Assembly (NCBI GenBank): GCA_964510225.1
Contig: CAZEAN010000004.1
Coordinates: forward strand, 1-64,000
Reading direction: 5' to 3'
From: CAZEAN01 sp964510225
Lineage (GTDB): Bacteria > Planctomycetota > Planctomycetia > Isosphaerales > Isosphaeraceae
Length of the DNA: 64,000 nt
Below the pieces are notes generated by a model. That model did not search any database. It was not told the DNA's origin and saw nothing but the letters and a program-made list of their open reading frames with translations. The translations under genes and the position numbers were made by a program. Shown in pieces: positions 1-5,737 of this stretch (positions are counted from its first letter, which is position 1; every line of letters begins with the position of its first letter).

Positions 1-61
1 CACCCCGATCCTACCCCCGAGCCGGCCCCGGGGCTTACATGGATTCTTTAGGCGGCTCGTC

Positions 62-352
62 ATGCTCCGGCCGAAGATGCACAGCGAGACCGCCGCGTCC
101 GGCCACCTGATGCTGAGCTGGCCGGACGCCGGGCATCTGTTCTTCGCCGCGCTCCTCTGGCGGCTCCGCCTCACTCGCGGGCTCCGACGCTCGGGGCGTC
201 TGGTCTACTCGCCCGACGACATCATCCTTCCCGACCTCGTCGGCCCCGGGGTCCGCATCAAGACCGGCTGGGACAATTGGAGTGGCTACTATCTGCTCTC
301 GGACGACGAGGCCGGGGACGGGCTCCTCAAGCAGGTCGCCGGTACTGCCTAA
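62..352 (+). CDS. Integron cassette protein of unknown function
   Basis: Encodes 96 residues of no family I recognise. The N-terminal half is Arg-rich and only weakly protein-like. The second half (about 46-96), with segments such as SPDDIILPDL and DNWSGYYLLSDDE, reads like a compact soluble domain. The TAA stop (350-352) lies inside the left core of the attC-like repeat at 347-446, which is how integron cassette genes typically end. A motif TTTAGGC at 47-53 just upstream may be the decayed 3' core of the preceding repeat, so the gene would fill one cassette. The ATG at 62 has no clear ribosome site; a start further downstream is possible. Confidence 0.5.
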   Translation: MLRPKMHSETAASGHLMLSWPDAGHLFFAALLWRLRLTRGLRRSGRLVYSPDDIILPDLVGPGVRIKTGWDNWSGYYLLSDDEAGDGLLKQVAGTA

Positions 353-446
353 CCTCGCGCTGCAGCGGACCCGGCCCGCCGCGACGGTTTCTGGTATCAT
401 CGAGGTCACTCTCGGCGGGCCGGTCCGCTGAGCTTTGTCGTTAGGC
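347..446 (+). repeat. attC-like recombination site 1
   Basis: A 100 bp imperfect inverted repeat. It starts with the core GCCTAAC (347-353) and ends with its complement GTTAGGC (440-446). Inner arms also pair: a GCAGCGGACCCGGCCCGCC-type left arm against a GGCGGGCCGGTCCGCTGAGC-type right arm. This is the architecture of integron attC sites (R''/L''...L'/R'), where the integrase recombines the folded bottom strand at the G/TT of GTTRRRY. The upstream gene stops inside the left core and the next gene begins 13 bp after the right core. Homologous copies follow at 807 and 1433. Confidence 0.82.
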
Positions 447-458
447 GGAGGGGCGGGC

Positions 459-812
459 ATGGATAGCCATCAGCCGGTTGCGGAACCACCCAGCGGCGAG
501 GCCGATGCGTCGCCCCAGCATCTTCCGACTGAAAGCGTATCGTTAAGGACGTTGAATCGACTCGCCTTCGTCCTTACGATCGTCGCAGCGGGGGTGATGC
601 TTACCGCCGTGGCCAACATCTTCCTGTGGTACCTGGACCTCTTCTATCAGGAGCCGTGGTTTGAGGAAGAACCCGTCTACGGCTACCGCCAGGAAATCCG
701 GGCCTACATCGACAAGCAACTCAGGTTTACTGCTCTGCCGCTGATCGTCACGAACGGCCTCTCGCTCGTACTGCTGTGGGTCGTTCTGAGGCGTCGGCGG
801 ACTCGCGCCTAA
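459..812 (+). CDS. Cassette-encoded small two-helix membrane protein
   Basis: Encodes 117 residues. Two hydrophobic segments are visible, at about residues 36-58 (VLTIVAAGVMLTAVANIFLW) and 93-110 (LPLIVTNGLSLVLLWVVL). They are separated by a polar, acidic loop of about 35 residues and followed by an Arg-rich tail (RRRRTRA), which suggests a hairpin inner-membrane protein. The ATG at 459 is preferred because a GGAGGGG ribosome site lies at 447-453; an upstream in-frame start at 435 would fall within the attC repeat. The TAA stop (810-812) sits inside the left core of the next repeat, so the gene occupies one cassette. No family recognised. Confidence 0.68.
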   Translation: MDSHQPVAEPPSGEADASPQHLPTESVSLRTLNRLAFVLTIVAAGVMLTAVANIFLWYLDLFYQEPWFEEEPVYGYRQEIRAYIDKQLRFTALPLIVTNGLSLVLLWVVLRRRRTRA

Positions 813-906
813 CCTCGCGCTGCAGCGGACCCGGCCCGCCGTGGCACTCTCTGGTAACATCAAGACTATCCTCGGCGGTCCGGTCCGCTGAGTTTCAACG
901 TTCGGC
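807..906 (+). repeat. attC-like recombination site 2
   Basis: A 100 bp imperfect inverted repeat nearly identical in its arms to the one at 347-446: left core GCCTAAC (807-813), right core GTTCGGC (900-906), with the same GCTGCAGCGGACCCGGCCC left arm and GGTCCGGTCCGCTGAG right arm. The central spacer (about 842-875) differs from copy 1 while the arms are conserved, as expected if structure rather than loop sequence is selected. The near identity of neighbouring sites resembles chromosomal integrons, where attC sites within one array are homogeneous. Confidence 0.82.
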
Positions 907-991
907 GGCGGAGTCACTCTCGCGTCTTGAACTGTTCCGATGCGGGACTGCGAGGTACAGTTCTGTCCGTCGAGCGGTTCGGGGTGGGTCA

Positions 992-1438
992 ATGATGATC
1001 ACGGAGTCGTTGAAATTGGGCCTCTTGTTCGAGACGGACGAGACTGCATGGCTGGAGATCATGTCTGCCCTAGCCGCCGAGGGGCGGCCTGAGGAGATGG
1101 ACCTGCCGAACCTGAGCGCGTACTTGGCGGATATGGCCAAGCGAGATCGGCGTGAGGTATTCAGCCGCCTGGTCGTCCTCCTCACGCATCTGCTCATGTC
1201 AGCTCATCAGCCCGACCGCTCGGGCAACTCGTGGCGAGCGACGATCCGCGCGCAACGACGTGAGTTGCGACAACTGATAGAAAGCGGGACGCTCCGGAAC
1301 CACGCGGCTGCGGTCCTGGCTGATGCCTACGTGGAGGCCCGAGGCAGGCGGCCGACGAGACGGGGCTCGTTCGTGAAGTGTTCCCGGTCAGCAACGCCTG
1401 GGACCTTGATACAATCTTGGGGGGACCCGGACGCCTAA
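992..1438 (+). CDS. DUF29-family cassette protein with two compensating frameshifts
   Basis: Encodes 148 residues of the DUF29 family (function unknown, common in cyanobacteria and planctomycetes). Family hallmarks include LPNLSAYLADMAKRDRREV (about 34-52), the HQPDRSGNSWRATIRAQRRE stretch (about 68-87) and LADAYVEARG (about 109-118). From about residue 118 the reading frame leaves the family pattern. The expected C-terminus, AADETGLVREVFP and NAWDLDTIL, is read in the frame starting at 1348. The original frame returns at a six-G run (1419-1424), giving the expected ending GDPDA. A missing base near 1347 and an extra G at 1419-1424 would explain this. The stop lies in the attC core at 1433. 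The start is 992 or 995; no strong ribosome site. Confidence 0.8.
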   Translation: MMITESLKLGLLFETDETAWLEIMSALAAEGRPEEMDLPNLSAYLADMAKRDRREVFSRLVVLLTHLLMSAHQPDRSGNSWRATIRAQRRELRQLIESGTLRNHAAAVLADAYVEARGRRPTRRGSFVKCSRSATPGTLIQSWGDPDA

Positions 1439-1533
1439 GCTGTCGCTGCAGCGGACCCGATCCGTTGCGTCGGCTCACTCGGATCCGAAGTTCACTTTCG
1501 GCGGGCCAGGACTCTGAACTTTGTTGATTAGGC
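1433..1533 (+). repeat. attC-like recombination site 3 (partly degenerate)
   Basis: A third copy of the ~100 bp repeat. The left core is GCCTAAG (1433-1439), followed by the shared arm CGCTGCAGCGGACCCG; the right arm ends in ATTAGGC (1527-1533) instead of GTTAGGC. The right arm (GCGGGCCAGGACTCTGAAC) pairs less well than in copies 1 and 2. It separates the DUF29 gene from the next small gene. The altered right core may have reduced recombination activity, but this is inference. Confidence 0.7.
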
Positions 1534-1588
1534 GAACGTAGCAGAGTGCAGGGTCGAGTATCGCGCGAGCGTAAAGGAGAATGACACG

Positions 1589-1801
1589 GTGGAAATTCTT
1601 TGGGGCATCTTGCTGGCGACTGTGGGCGTGTTCCTGAACTTATGTGCCACAATGCGTTCCGACTTCGTTGTCTACCGGCTCCTAGTTGCACGATCGCGAC
1701 TGCTGTGGGGTGACCGTGTCCATCTCTTCCACCAAGTCGTAGGCGGAATCCTCCTGGTGCTCGGAGTGCTGTGGGCATCGGGATTGATTTGGAGTGAATA
1801 G
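1589..1801 (+). CDS. Cassette-encoded small membrane protein
   Basis: Encodes 70 residues beginning with GTG at 1589; a good ribosome site AAAGGAG lies at 1573-1579, nine bases upstream. A hydrophobic N-terminal segment (about residues 3-22) and a second one (about 49-66, VVGGILLVLGVLWASGLIW) flank a basic loop (VYRLLVARSRLLWGDR), suggesting a two-helix inner-membrane protein. No family recognised. It is the first gene in the fourth cassette; its TAG stop is followed directly by an in-frame TGA, and about 210 bp of coding-like sequence remains before the next repeat core at 2026. Confidence 0.62.
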   Translation: MEILWGILLATVGVFLNLCATMRSDFVVYRLLVARSRLLWGDRVHLFHQVVGGILLVLGVLWASGLIWSE

Positions 1802-1804
1802 TGA

Positions 1805-2014
1805 TGCCAACCGCCGCTCGAAAGGCCGCCCTGGCGACTTCGTCCCACTGGCGGCGGCCACCCCGCGAAGCAGTGGTTGCGCTCCCGTGTCTTCGAGATT
1901 CACTCGGATCGCCAGTCCGCGATCACTGCCGTCGACGAATCCGGGCCGTCCCACGGCTGGATCACGCTTTACTGTGTCCGCCCGGATCTGGTTGAAGTCT
2001 TCCGTGTCTGCTAG
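1805..2014 (+). pseudogene. Coding-like remnant without a start codon in the fourth cassette
   Basis: In the frame that follows the double stop at 1799-1804, the sequence stays open to a TAG at 2012-2014, 11 bp before the truncated repeat. It yields protein-like segments such as WLRSRVFEIHSDRQSAITAV and WITLYCVRPDLVEVFRVC. There is no ATG in this frame, and the overlapping ATG at 1804 is in another frame with much less protein-like content. I read this as a cassette gene that lost its 5' end or suffered a frameshift. It could also be non-coding; the call rests only on residue composition and the stop position relative to the repeat. Confidence 0.35.
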
Positions 2015-2025
2015 CCCACGCAGCT

Positions 2026-2052
2026 GCCTAACTTTGCGCTGCAGCGGACCCA
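2026..2052 (+). repeat. Truncated attC-like site (left half only)
   Basis: The left core GCCTAAC (2026-2032) and the arm GCGCTGCAGCGGACCC match the complete repeats at 347, 807 and 1433. After about 2052 the sequence is unrelated, and no matching right arm or GTTRRRY core is seen within the following 150 bp. The breakpoint suggests a deletion or replacement that removed the right half and whatever cassette start followed it. Such a half-site should not fold into a recombinogenic hairpin. Confidence 0.65.
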
Positions 2053-2188
2053 CACTACAAAGGCTGCCCGTCTCTCGGCCCCAATCCAGCAGCATCGCTA
2101 ATCTGTTTCCGCCCCTGACTTCGGTCTGTCTCACGTCACACTTGCAATTCGCAATCGATTTCAGCAGAATCACGCTTAATGTTCAAAC

Positions 2189-2234
2189 GAGACGGACAAA
2201 ACTTGAGGATGCAACGCGGAGATAAGTCCGTCTC
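2189..2234 (+). promoter_or_regulatory. Inverted repeat upstream of the VOC gene
   Basis: GAGACGGAC (2189-2197) and its perfect complement GTCCGTCTC (2226-2234) are separated by 28 bases. The structure ends about 23 bases before the AGGAGG ribosome site of the gene at 2271, so it lies in the probable 5' leader. It could be a leader hairpin, an operator or a chance structure. No T-run follows, so it is not a classical terminator. Confidence 0.3.
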
Positions 2235-2270
2235 CACACTCTGAAGCGTCGGATGCAGGAGGCAATGCAG

Positions 2271-2615
2271 ATGAAGGTGCACTACCTGGAGATCGTCACC
2301 CCCAACGTCGACGCCGTCTGTGAGGCGTACCAGGAAGCTCTCGGCATCCGATTCGGGGAAGCCGTCGCAGCCCTCGGCGGAGCCAGGACATGCGATTTAC
2401 CCGATGGCTCCATCGTGGGGGTTCGCAGCCCGCTCCGGGACTCCGAAGAACCGGTCGTTCGACCCTACTGGCTCGTGGACGACATCGAAGCTGCCGTGGC
2501 CCATGCGAGAGCCCAGGGCGCGGAGGTAGCTCACCCCCCGCTGGAAATCCCGGGCAAGGGCACCTTTGCAATCTTCATCCAAGGGGCTATTCAACACGGC
2601 CTCTGGCAATTCTGA
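2271..2615 (+). CDS. VOC (glyoxalase/bleomycin-resistance) superfamily protein
   Basis: Encodes 114 residues with the typical VOC start MKVHYLEIVTPNVDAVCEAY, an alpha-helix then DLPDGSIVGVRSP and the second paired half PYWLVDDIEAAVAHARAQGA. The family uses a metal centre in beta-alpha-beta-beta-beta modules for isomerisation, ring opening or drug binding; here substrate and metal use are unknown. The start at 2271 is chosen because a perfect AGGAGG sits at 2257-2262, eight bases upstream; ATGs at 2253 and 2265 are poorer. It lies between a truncated and a decayed attC-like repeat, so it is probably also a former cassette gene; VOC proteins are frequent in cassettes. Confidence 0.82.
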   Translation: MKVHYLEIVTPNVDAVCEAYQEALGIRFGEAVAALGGARTCDLPDGSIVGVRSPLRDSEEPVVRPYWLVDDIEAAVAHARAQGAEVAHPPLEIPGKGTFAIFIQGAIQHGLWQF

Positions 2616-2668
2616 CAATAAACAACCGGGCCACCTGTCTTAACGATCCCTGAATAGTCCTGTCTCGA

Positions 2669-2764
2669 ACCTGACGCGGCAACGGACTCGGACCGCCACC
2701 GCGCTGTGTTGTTAACACCAGCCACACTCTTTGCGGGCCGATCTGCCGAGCTTTGGTGGTGGCT
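2669..2764 (+). repeat. Decayed attC-like site
   Basis: The left part ACCTGAC (2669-2675) with CGGCAACGGACTCGGACCGCC, and the right part GCGGGCCGATCTGCCGAGC, follow the order and spacing of the arms of the intact repeats at 347 and 807, but both cores have drifted (no GTTRRRY; GTGGCTG at about 2758-2764). The total length, about 96 bp, is right. I interpret it as the inactive 3' site of the VOC cassette. Confidence 0.5.
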
Positions 2765-3202
2765 GATCGAACCGAGTGCCCTCTTGCCATACGACGAATA
2801 GTCCTCCTATCAGTCGTCATAATTGCGGCTTGTGCCAATCCTTGTCCGTCGACGAGCGGTGCCCAGGACGACAGTCCCGTACACTCTGAGGCACCGGTCG
2901 CACAATTGATCGCGGACGTCTGGTCACCTGAGCTAGACATGTCGAAATCCTTTCACAAGCTGGGAGGATCGCCCGCTGGGGATAACCGTGTCATGACTTA
3001 CAGCTTCAAAGTGACTGGACCATCGTTCGAGAACCTCTGGAACCACTACGCCGCCCTCTGCTGCACGTTGGATTAGATACGACGGATCCGAGAAGATTGG
3101 CCGGATGTAGATAACTGGTACCGTCGAGAGCTGACTGGAGTGTCAGCTCTGGTCACTTACCCAATGCAAGGCCGGGGAGTTCATCTCACACCGAGAGTGT
3201 GA
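2753..3202 (+). pseudogene. Interrupted gene for a small lipoprotein-like exported protein
   Basis: From a TTG at 2753 the first open stretch is 107 residues, ending at TAG 3074-3076. It carries a hydrophobic segment ending in a possible lipobox (VVIIAACANP, about residues 21-30) and then polar sequence (SFKVTGPSFENLWNHYAALC). The same frame continues past the TAG for 41 more protein-like residues (IREDWPDVDNWYRREL, ALVTYPMQGRGVHLTPR) to TGA 3200-3202. One nonsense mutation in a ~149-residue gene is the simplest reading. The gene begins inside the decayed attC-like repeat. No family recognised; the start is uncertain. Confidence 0.4.
3127..3150 (+). other. Perfect 9-bp hairpin inside the interrupted gene
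   Basis: AGAGCTGAC (3127-3135), a six-base loop, and GTCAGCTCT (3142-3150) form a perfect stem. It precedes a second perfect hairpin by 32 bases. No T-run follows. It may be an RNA structure near the 3' end of the transcript or a relic of a folded repeat. Confidence 0.35.
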
Positions 3203-3205
3203 GAT
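3183..3205 (+). terminator. Perfect 9-bp hairpin at the end of the interrupted gene
   Basis: ATCTCACAC (3183-3191), loop CGAGA, and GTGTGAGAT (3197-3205) form a perfect stem covering the TGA at 3200-3202 of the read-through frame. The position fits a transcription end, but no T-run follows, so termination is only suggested. Confidence 0.35.
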
Positions 3206-3392
3206 CATCGGGGATTCTCCAGTTGGTTCTCGATCCAACAGTCTCCGCTACACAACGATCTGAATAGACCGAGACGATCTCGACCTCCACATCCCAGTGA
3301 GAGGTACTATCCAGCCCAAATGTTCGGTACACTCAACTTCCGTGTGGATTCGTTCGAGTGCCAGTACCCCAAGCATCTGCGAGGCGAGCACG

Positions 3393-4271
3393 ATGATGAT
3401 TCACTCTCTCACAAAGATCGCGTTGCTAGCAGCGGTCTCCCTGTTGTTGCCAAGTCTTGTGCGCGGCGGGGTGATCGTTTATGGAACGGGAGTGAACGGA
3501 GGATTGGCCGGATTCAATACAATGGCCGGAAATCCCCCGATCGCAATTGATTTCGACGGGATCACCCCTGGAACGGATATTACTGGATCAACAATCGCGG
3601 GTGTCCAATTTCTAGGACCTAATGCACCACTTCAAGTCGTGCGAGGCGCCGATACGTTTACACCTGGTGGCTTCTCAGGTACCCCCAATCCTTCGACGAA
3701 CCGGCTTCTCCCTACCTCAGGACAAAACGTCCTTTCACCGGGAGGGACGATGTTAGGGCCGGGACCGAACACCAGTATCGAAGACGACGACCTCACACTC
3801 GTTTTCAGCAACCCACTTGCGGCGTTCGGCTTCGATCACCTCTCACAGTCGGCCGATGGATTCTCATTCACCGGAGTCCAAGTATTCAATCTGTCTAATA
3901 GTCTTCTCTTCAGCGGAACGATCAACATCTCGAACTTCGGTGGTGGTGGTGCGCCAGGAGGAGCCGATTTCTGGGGTGTAGTCGCCACCGGGAGCGATCT
4001 CATCGGACGAATCATCATCAATGAACAGGATGGTAACAGTACCTTCCCAGACTCAAATATTGGATTCGATTCTTTTCGATTCGCTGGGCAAGTAATTCCT
4101 GAGCCATCAAGCCTCACCCTGATGGGGTGCAGCGTTCTTGGAGGACTCTGCTACTTCTTGCGCCGAAAGATCGATTCATCTGGTAGCAGACCAATTCAAC
4201 GTCTCCTGAGACCATTTAGACCAAACGTGAACGGCCCGCAATGCCAATCCACTGTAACGATGGAAATCTGA
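3393..4271 (+). CDS. PEP-CTERM sorting-domain protein with an extra tail
   Basis: Encodes 292 residues. A signal peptide (MMIHSLTKIALLAAVSLLLP..., about 1-26) precedes a beta-rich exported domain. It contains a PF-like motif (IAIDFDGITPG, FSNPLAAFGFDHLSQ) seen in PEP-CTERM proteins of planctomycetes. The sorting signal IPEPSSLTLMG (Pro-Glu-Pro at 236-238), a hydrophobic helix and the basic cluster FLRRK (about 256-260) are the substrate of an exosortase (EpsH), which cleaves near PEP and anchors or releases the protein. Normally the protein ends right after the basic cluster; here about 30 further residues follow. The ATG at 3393 or 3396 is preferred to upstream ATGs since it begins the signal peptide. 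Confidence 0.85.
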   Translation: MMIHSLTKIALLAAVSLLLPSLVRGGVIVYGTGVNGGLAGFNTMAGNPPIAIDFDGITPGTDITGSTIAGVQFLGPNAPLQVVRGADTFTPGGFSGTPNPSTNRLLPTSGQNVLSPGGTMLGPGPNTSIEDDDLTLVFSNPLAAFGFDHLSQSADGFSFTGVQVFNLSNSLLFSGTINISNFGGGGAPGGADFWGVVATGSDLIGRIIINEQDGNSTFPDSNIGFDSFRFAGQVIPEPSSLTLMGCSVLGGLCYFLRRKIDSSGSRPIQRLLRPFRPNVNGPQCQSTVTMEI

Positions 4272-4314
4272 TTCATGTTGCTCATCACTGCTCAAAATGT
4301 TAGAAGAAATCAGA

Positions 4315-4488
4315 ATGTAGAAACTACTGGGATTCCTTGCCGTACTCATCGGAATAGGGCTCGGGGGATGGATCGCCTACAATCTTTTAATCGAGAGATT
4401 GACTGAGACAGAAGGTAGGAGTTTTACTCCTGCTTTGATCTTTAGTGCAGGCTTAAGAGGATGCGGTATTCATGGGATCCGAAAATGA
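4315..4488 (+). pseudogene. Small single-helix membrane protein with an early stop codon
   Basis: ATG at 4315 is followed at once by TAG (4318-4320), after which the same frame is open for 55 residues to TGA 4486-4488. It starts KLLGFLAVLIGIGLGGWIAY, a clear membrane helix, then IERLTETEGRS and a second hydrophobic stretch PALIFSAGL. The layout (N-terminal helix, GRS-like turn, second helix, short basic end) resembles small planctomycete proteins I have a general memory of, but no named family. A TGG to TAG change after the start codon would explain the stop. Use of a non-ATG start downstream is an alternative. Confidence 0.45.
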
Positions 4489-4599
4489 GCTGAACATTCC
4501 TCGGAGAAGTCTCGACCCTCCAGAGCTCGGATCTGGTTATCGGACATCTCCAGCGTCCCGTCTCACAGTTGTCTTACTTCGTTCTCCGGGGATGATGCC

Positions 4600-5127
4600 A
4601 TGACCAAGGCTGGCCTCTTTCCTGTTCTCCTGGTAGTAGGATGCCTCATCTCCGGAGTCTACGGAACATTACACAACCAAATCTCCTACAGTGTCTCAGC
4701 CGAGTACTTCCATCTCTTCAAGTTTCGACAATTCAAGATTTCTGAGGCTCTTCAGAATCGGACCGGTGCGTCAGTCGTCGGCTGGTGTGCTTCATGGTGG
4801 ATGGGGATGGTAATCGGAGTACCAATTCTGCTCGTTGGACTCGTCATGCCCAACCGAAGATCCTATTTCGCCGAGTGCCTAATTGCCTTCGGCGTTGTAA
4901 CAGTCACGGCACTCATCACCGGGCTGGCCGCACTTGCTTACGCGACATTCTCGATCACAGCAATAAACCTCCCGGAGTACTCGTATCCAGATTCAGTGAC
5001 CGACCAGGTCGCCTTTGCGCGTGCAGGAACCATGCACAATTTCAGCTACTTGGGAGGGTTCCTGGGTATTCTGCTAGGATCAGGCTACCTTTTTGTCAGA
5101 CGAGTGCATTATCGATCCAGTCATTGA
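4600..5127 (+). CDS. Four-helix membrane protein of unknown function
   Basis: Encodes 175 residues with helices at about 6-22, 62-84, 92-118 and 148-166. The first extracytoplasmic loop has YGTLHNQISYSVSAEYF and LFKFRQF, a pattern that recurs in a widespread family of uncharacterised bacterial membrane proteins (recognised from memory only). The protein ends RRVHYRSSH. It is a single gene with no clear partner; an IS remnant begins about 65 bp downstream. Its last ~30 bp and the 3' flank recur near 8011-8061, so this gene or a paralogue was involved in a local rearrangement. Confidence 0.75.
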   Translation: MTKAGLFPVLLVVGCLISGVYGTLHNQISYSVSAEYFHLFKFRQFKISEALQNRTGASVVGWCASWWMGMVIGVPILLVGLVMPNRRSYFAECLIAFGVVTVTALITGLAALAYATFSITAINLPEYSYPDSVTDQVAFARAGTMHNFSYLGGFLGILLGSGYLFVRRVHYRSSH

Positions 5128-5143
5128 GAAATCGCTTTGCTAC
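5095..5143 (+). repeat. Direct repeat copy 1 (3' end of membrane gene)
   Basis: The segment beginning GTCAGACG and running through TGCATTATCGAT and TTGAGAAATC is found again, with a few changes, at 8011-8061. In copy 1 it encodes the end of the membrane protein (VRRVHYRSSH, stop 5125-5127) plus its flank. Confidence 0.65.
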
Positions 5144-5191
5144 GTAGAGCTTGTCTTTGACTATTCTGGGTTGATTTCAGGAAGTCAGGGT

Positions 5192-5470
5192 ATGACTTTA
5201 CACCAACGAAAGGTCTACCCCAGTGATGTCAGTGACGAGGAATGGGAGTTTCTCTTACCTTACTTGGCCCTGATGCGACCGGATGCCCCTCCGTGAACCT
5301 AGGACCTCCGCCAACTTTTCAATGCCCTACGCTACGTCGTGAGGACCGGATGACAGTGGCGCTTTCTTTCTTATGATTTCCCGGCATGGACGGCTGTCTA
5401 CCAAGAGGCACGTCGCTGGTTGCACACCGGCGTCTTCGAACAGATTAGACGACCCGCGGCAAAGGCTTGA
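5192..5470 (+). mobile_element. IS5-family transposase remnant (N-terminal third, three nonsense codons)
   Basis: One reading frame gives the N-terminal domain of an IS5-family transposase (DUF4096-like). It reads RKVYPSDVSDEEWEFLLPYL, then DLRQLFNALRYVVRTG, QWRFLSYDFPAWTAVYQEAR and RWLHTGVFEQI. Internal stops lie at 5294-5296 (TGA), 5300-5302 (TAG) and 5351-5353 (TGA, at the place where homologues read Cys in RTGCQWR). Homology ends after about 85 residues and the DDE catalytic domain is absent. It is therefore a dead, truncated element. The right end joins a toxin-like coding fragment, and no inverted terminal repeats were located. Confidence 0.8.
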
Positions 5471-5511
5471 GCGATGGATCGCTCCCCGTCAGTGCCAACA
5501 ACGTCGGTCAG

Positions 5512-5718
5512 ATGAGCAGGAGGTGGATCCGGCTGCAATCGAAGAAACTGAGAGATCGCGGGTATGGACAGTATGCCGACATGATCGACGAGGCGATCAA
5601 TAGCAATCCGCCGAAGATCAAGGGCCTGGTCGTGAAGACGCCAGTCGACGGCGACAAGGTGCTGGACCCCACCTTCGAGTTGAAGGATTGGCACCAGATC
5701 GGGGTGGACCGGTTCTAG
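5512..5718 (+). CDS. C-terminal fragment of a probable polymorphic toxin
   Basis: Encodes 68 residues from the ATG at 5512 (frame open from a TTG at 5467, which overlaps the stop of the IS remnant). Sequence such as RWIRLQSKKLRDRGYGQYAD and GLVVKTPVDGDKVLDPTFEL looks like the end of a larger protein: there is no N-terminal domain, signal or clear ribosome site. The next gene starts 19 bases downstream and resembles an immunity protein, which is why I suggest a C-terminal toxin module stranded by the IS insertion. No named toxin family was recognised, so this is context-based inference. Confidence 0.4.
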   Translation: MSRRWIRLQSKKLRDRGYGQYADMIDEAINSNPPKIKGLVVKTPVDGDKVLDPTFELKDWHQIGVDRF

Positions 5719-5737
5719 AGTGTTTTCGAGGTCACAA

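Noticed and set aside
1..53. Possible right half of an attC-like repeat at the very start (TTTAGGC at 47-53)
   Set aside because: The core differs from GTTRRRY in its first base, the arm upstream does not match the other copies well, and the left half is outside the window; kept out of the features.
35..992. Long minus-strand open frames at 35-460 and 543-992
   Set aside because: They run antisense through the attC-like repeats, share residues because the repeats are alike, and lie opposite better supported plus-strand genes.
3320..3550. Plus-strand frame overlapping the PEP-CTERM gene start
   Set aside because: Out of frame with a clear signal-peptide gene and not protein-like.
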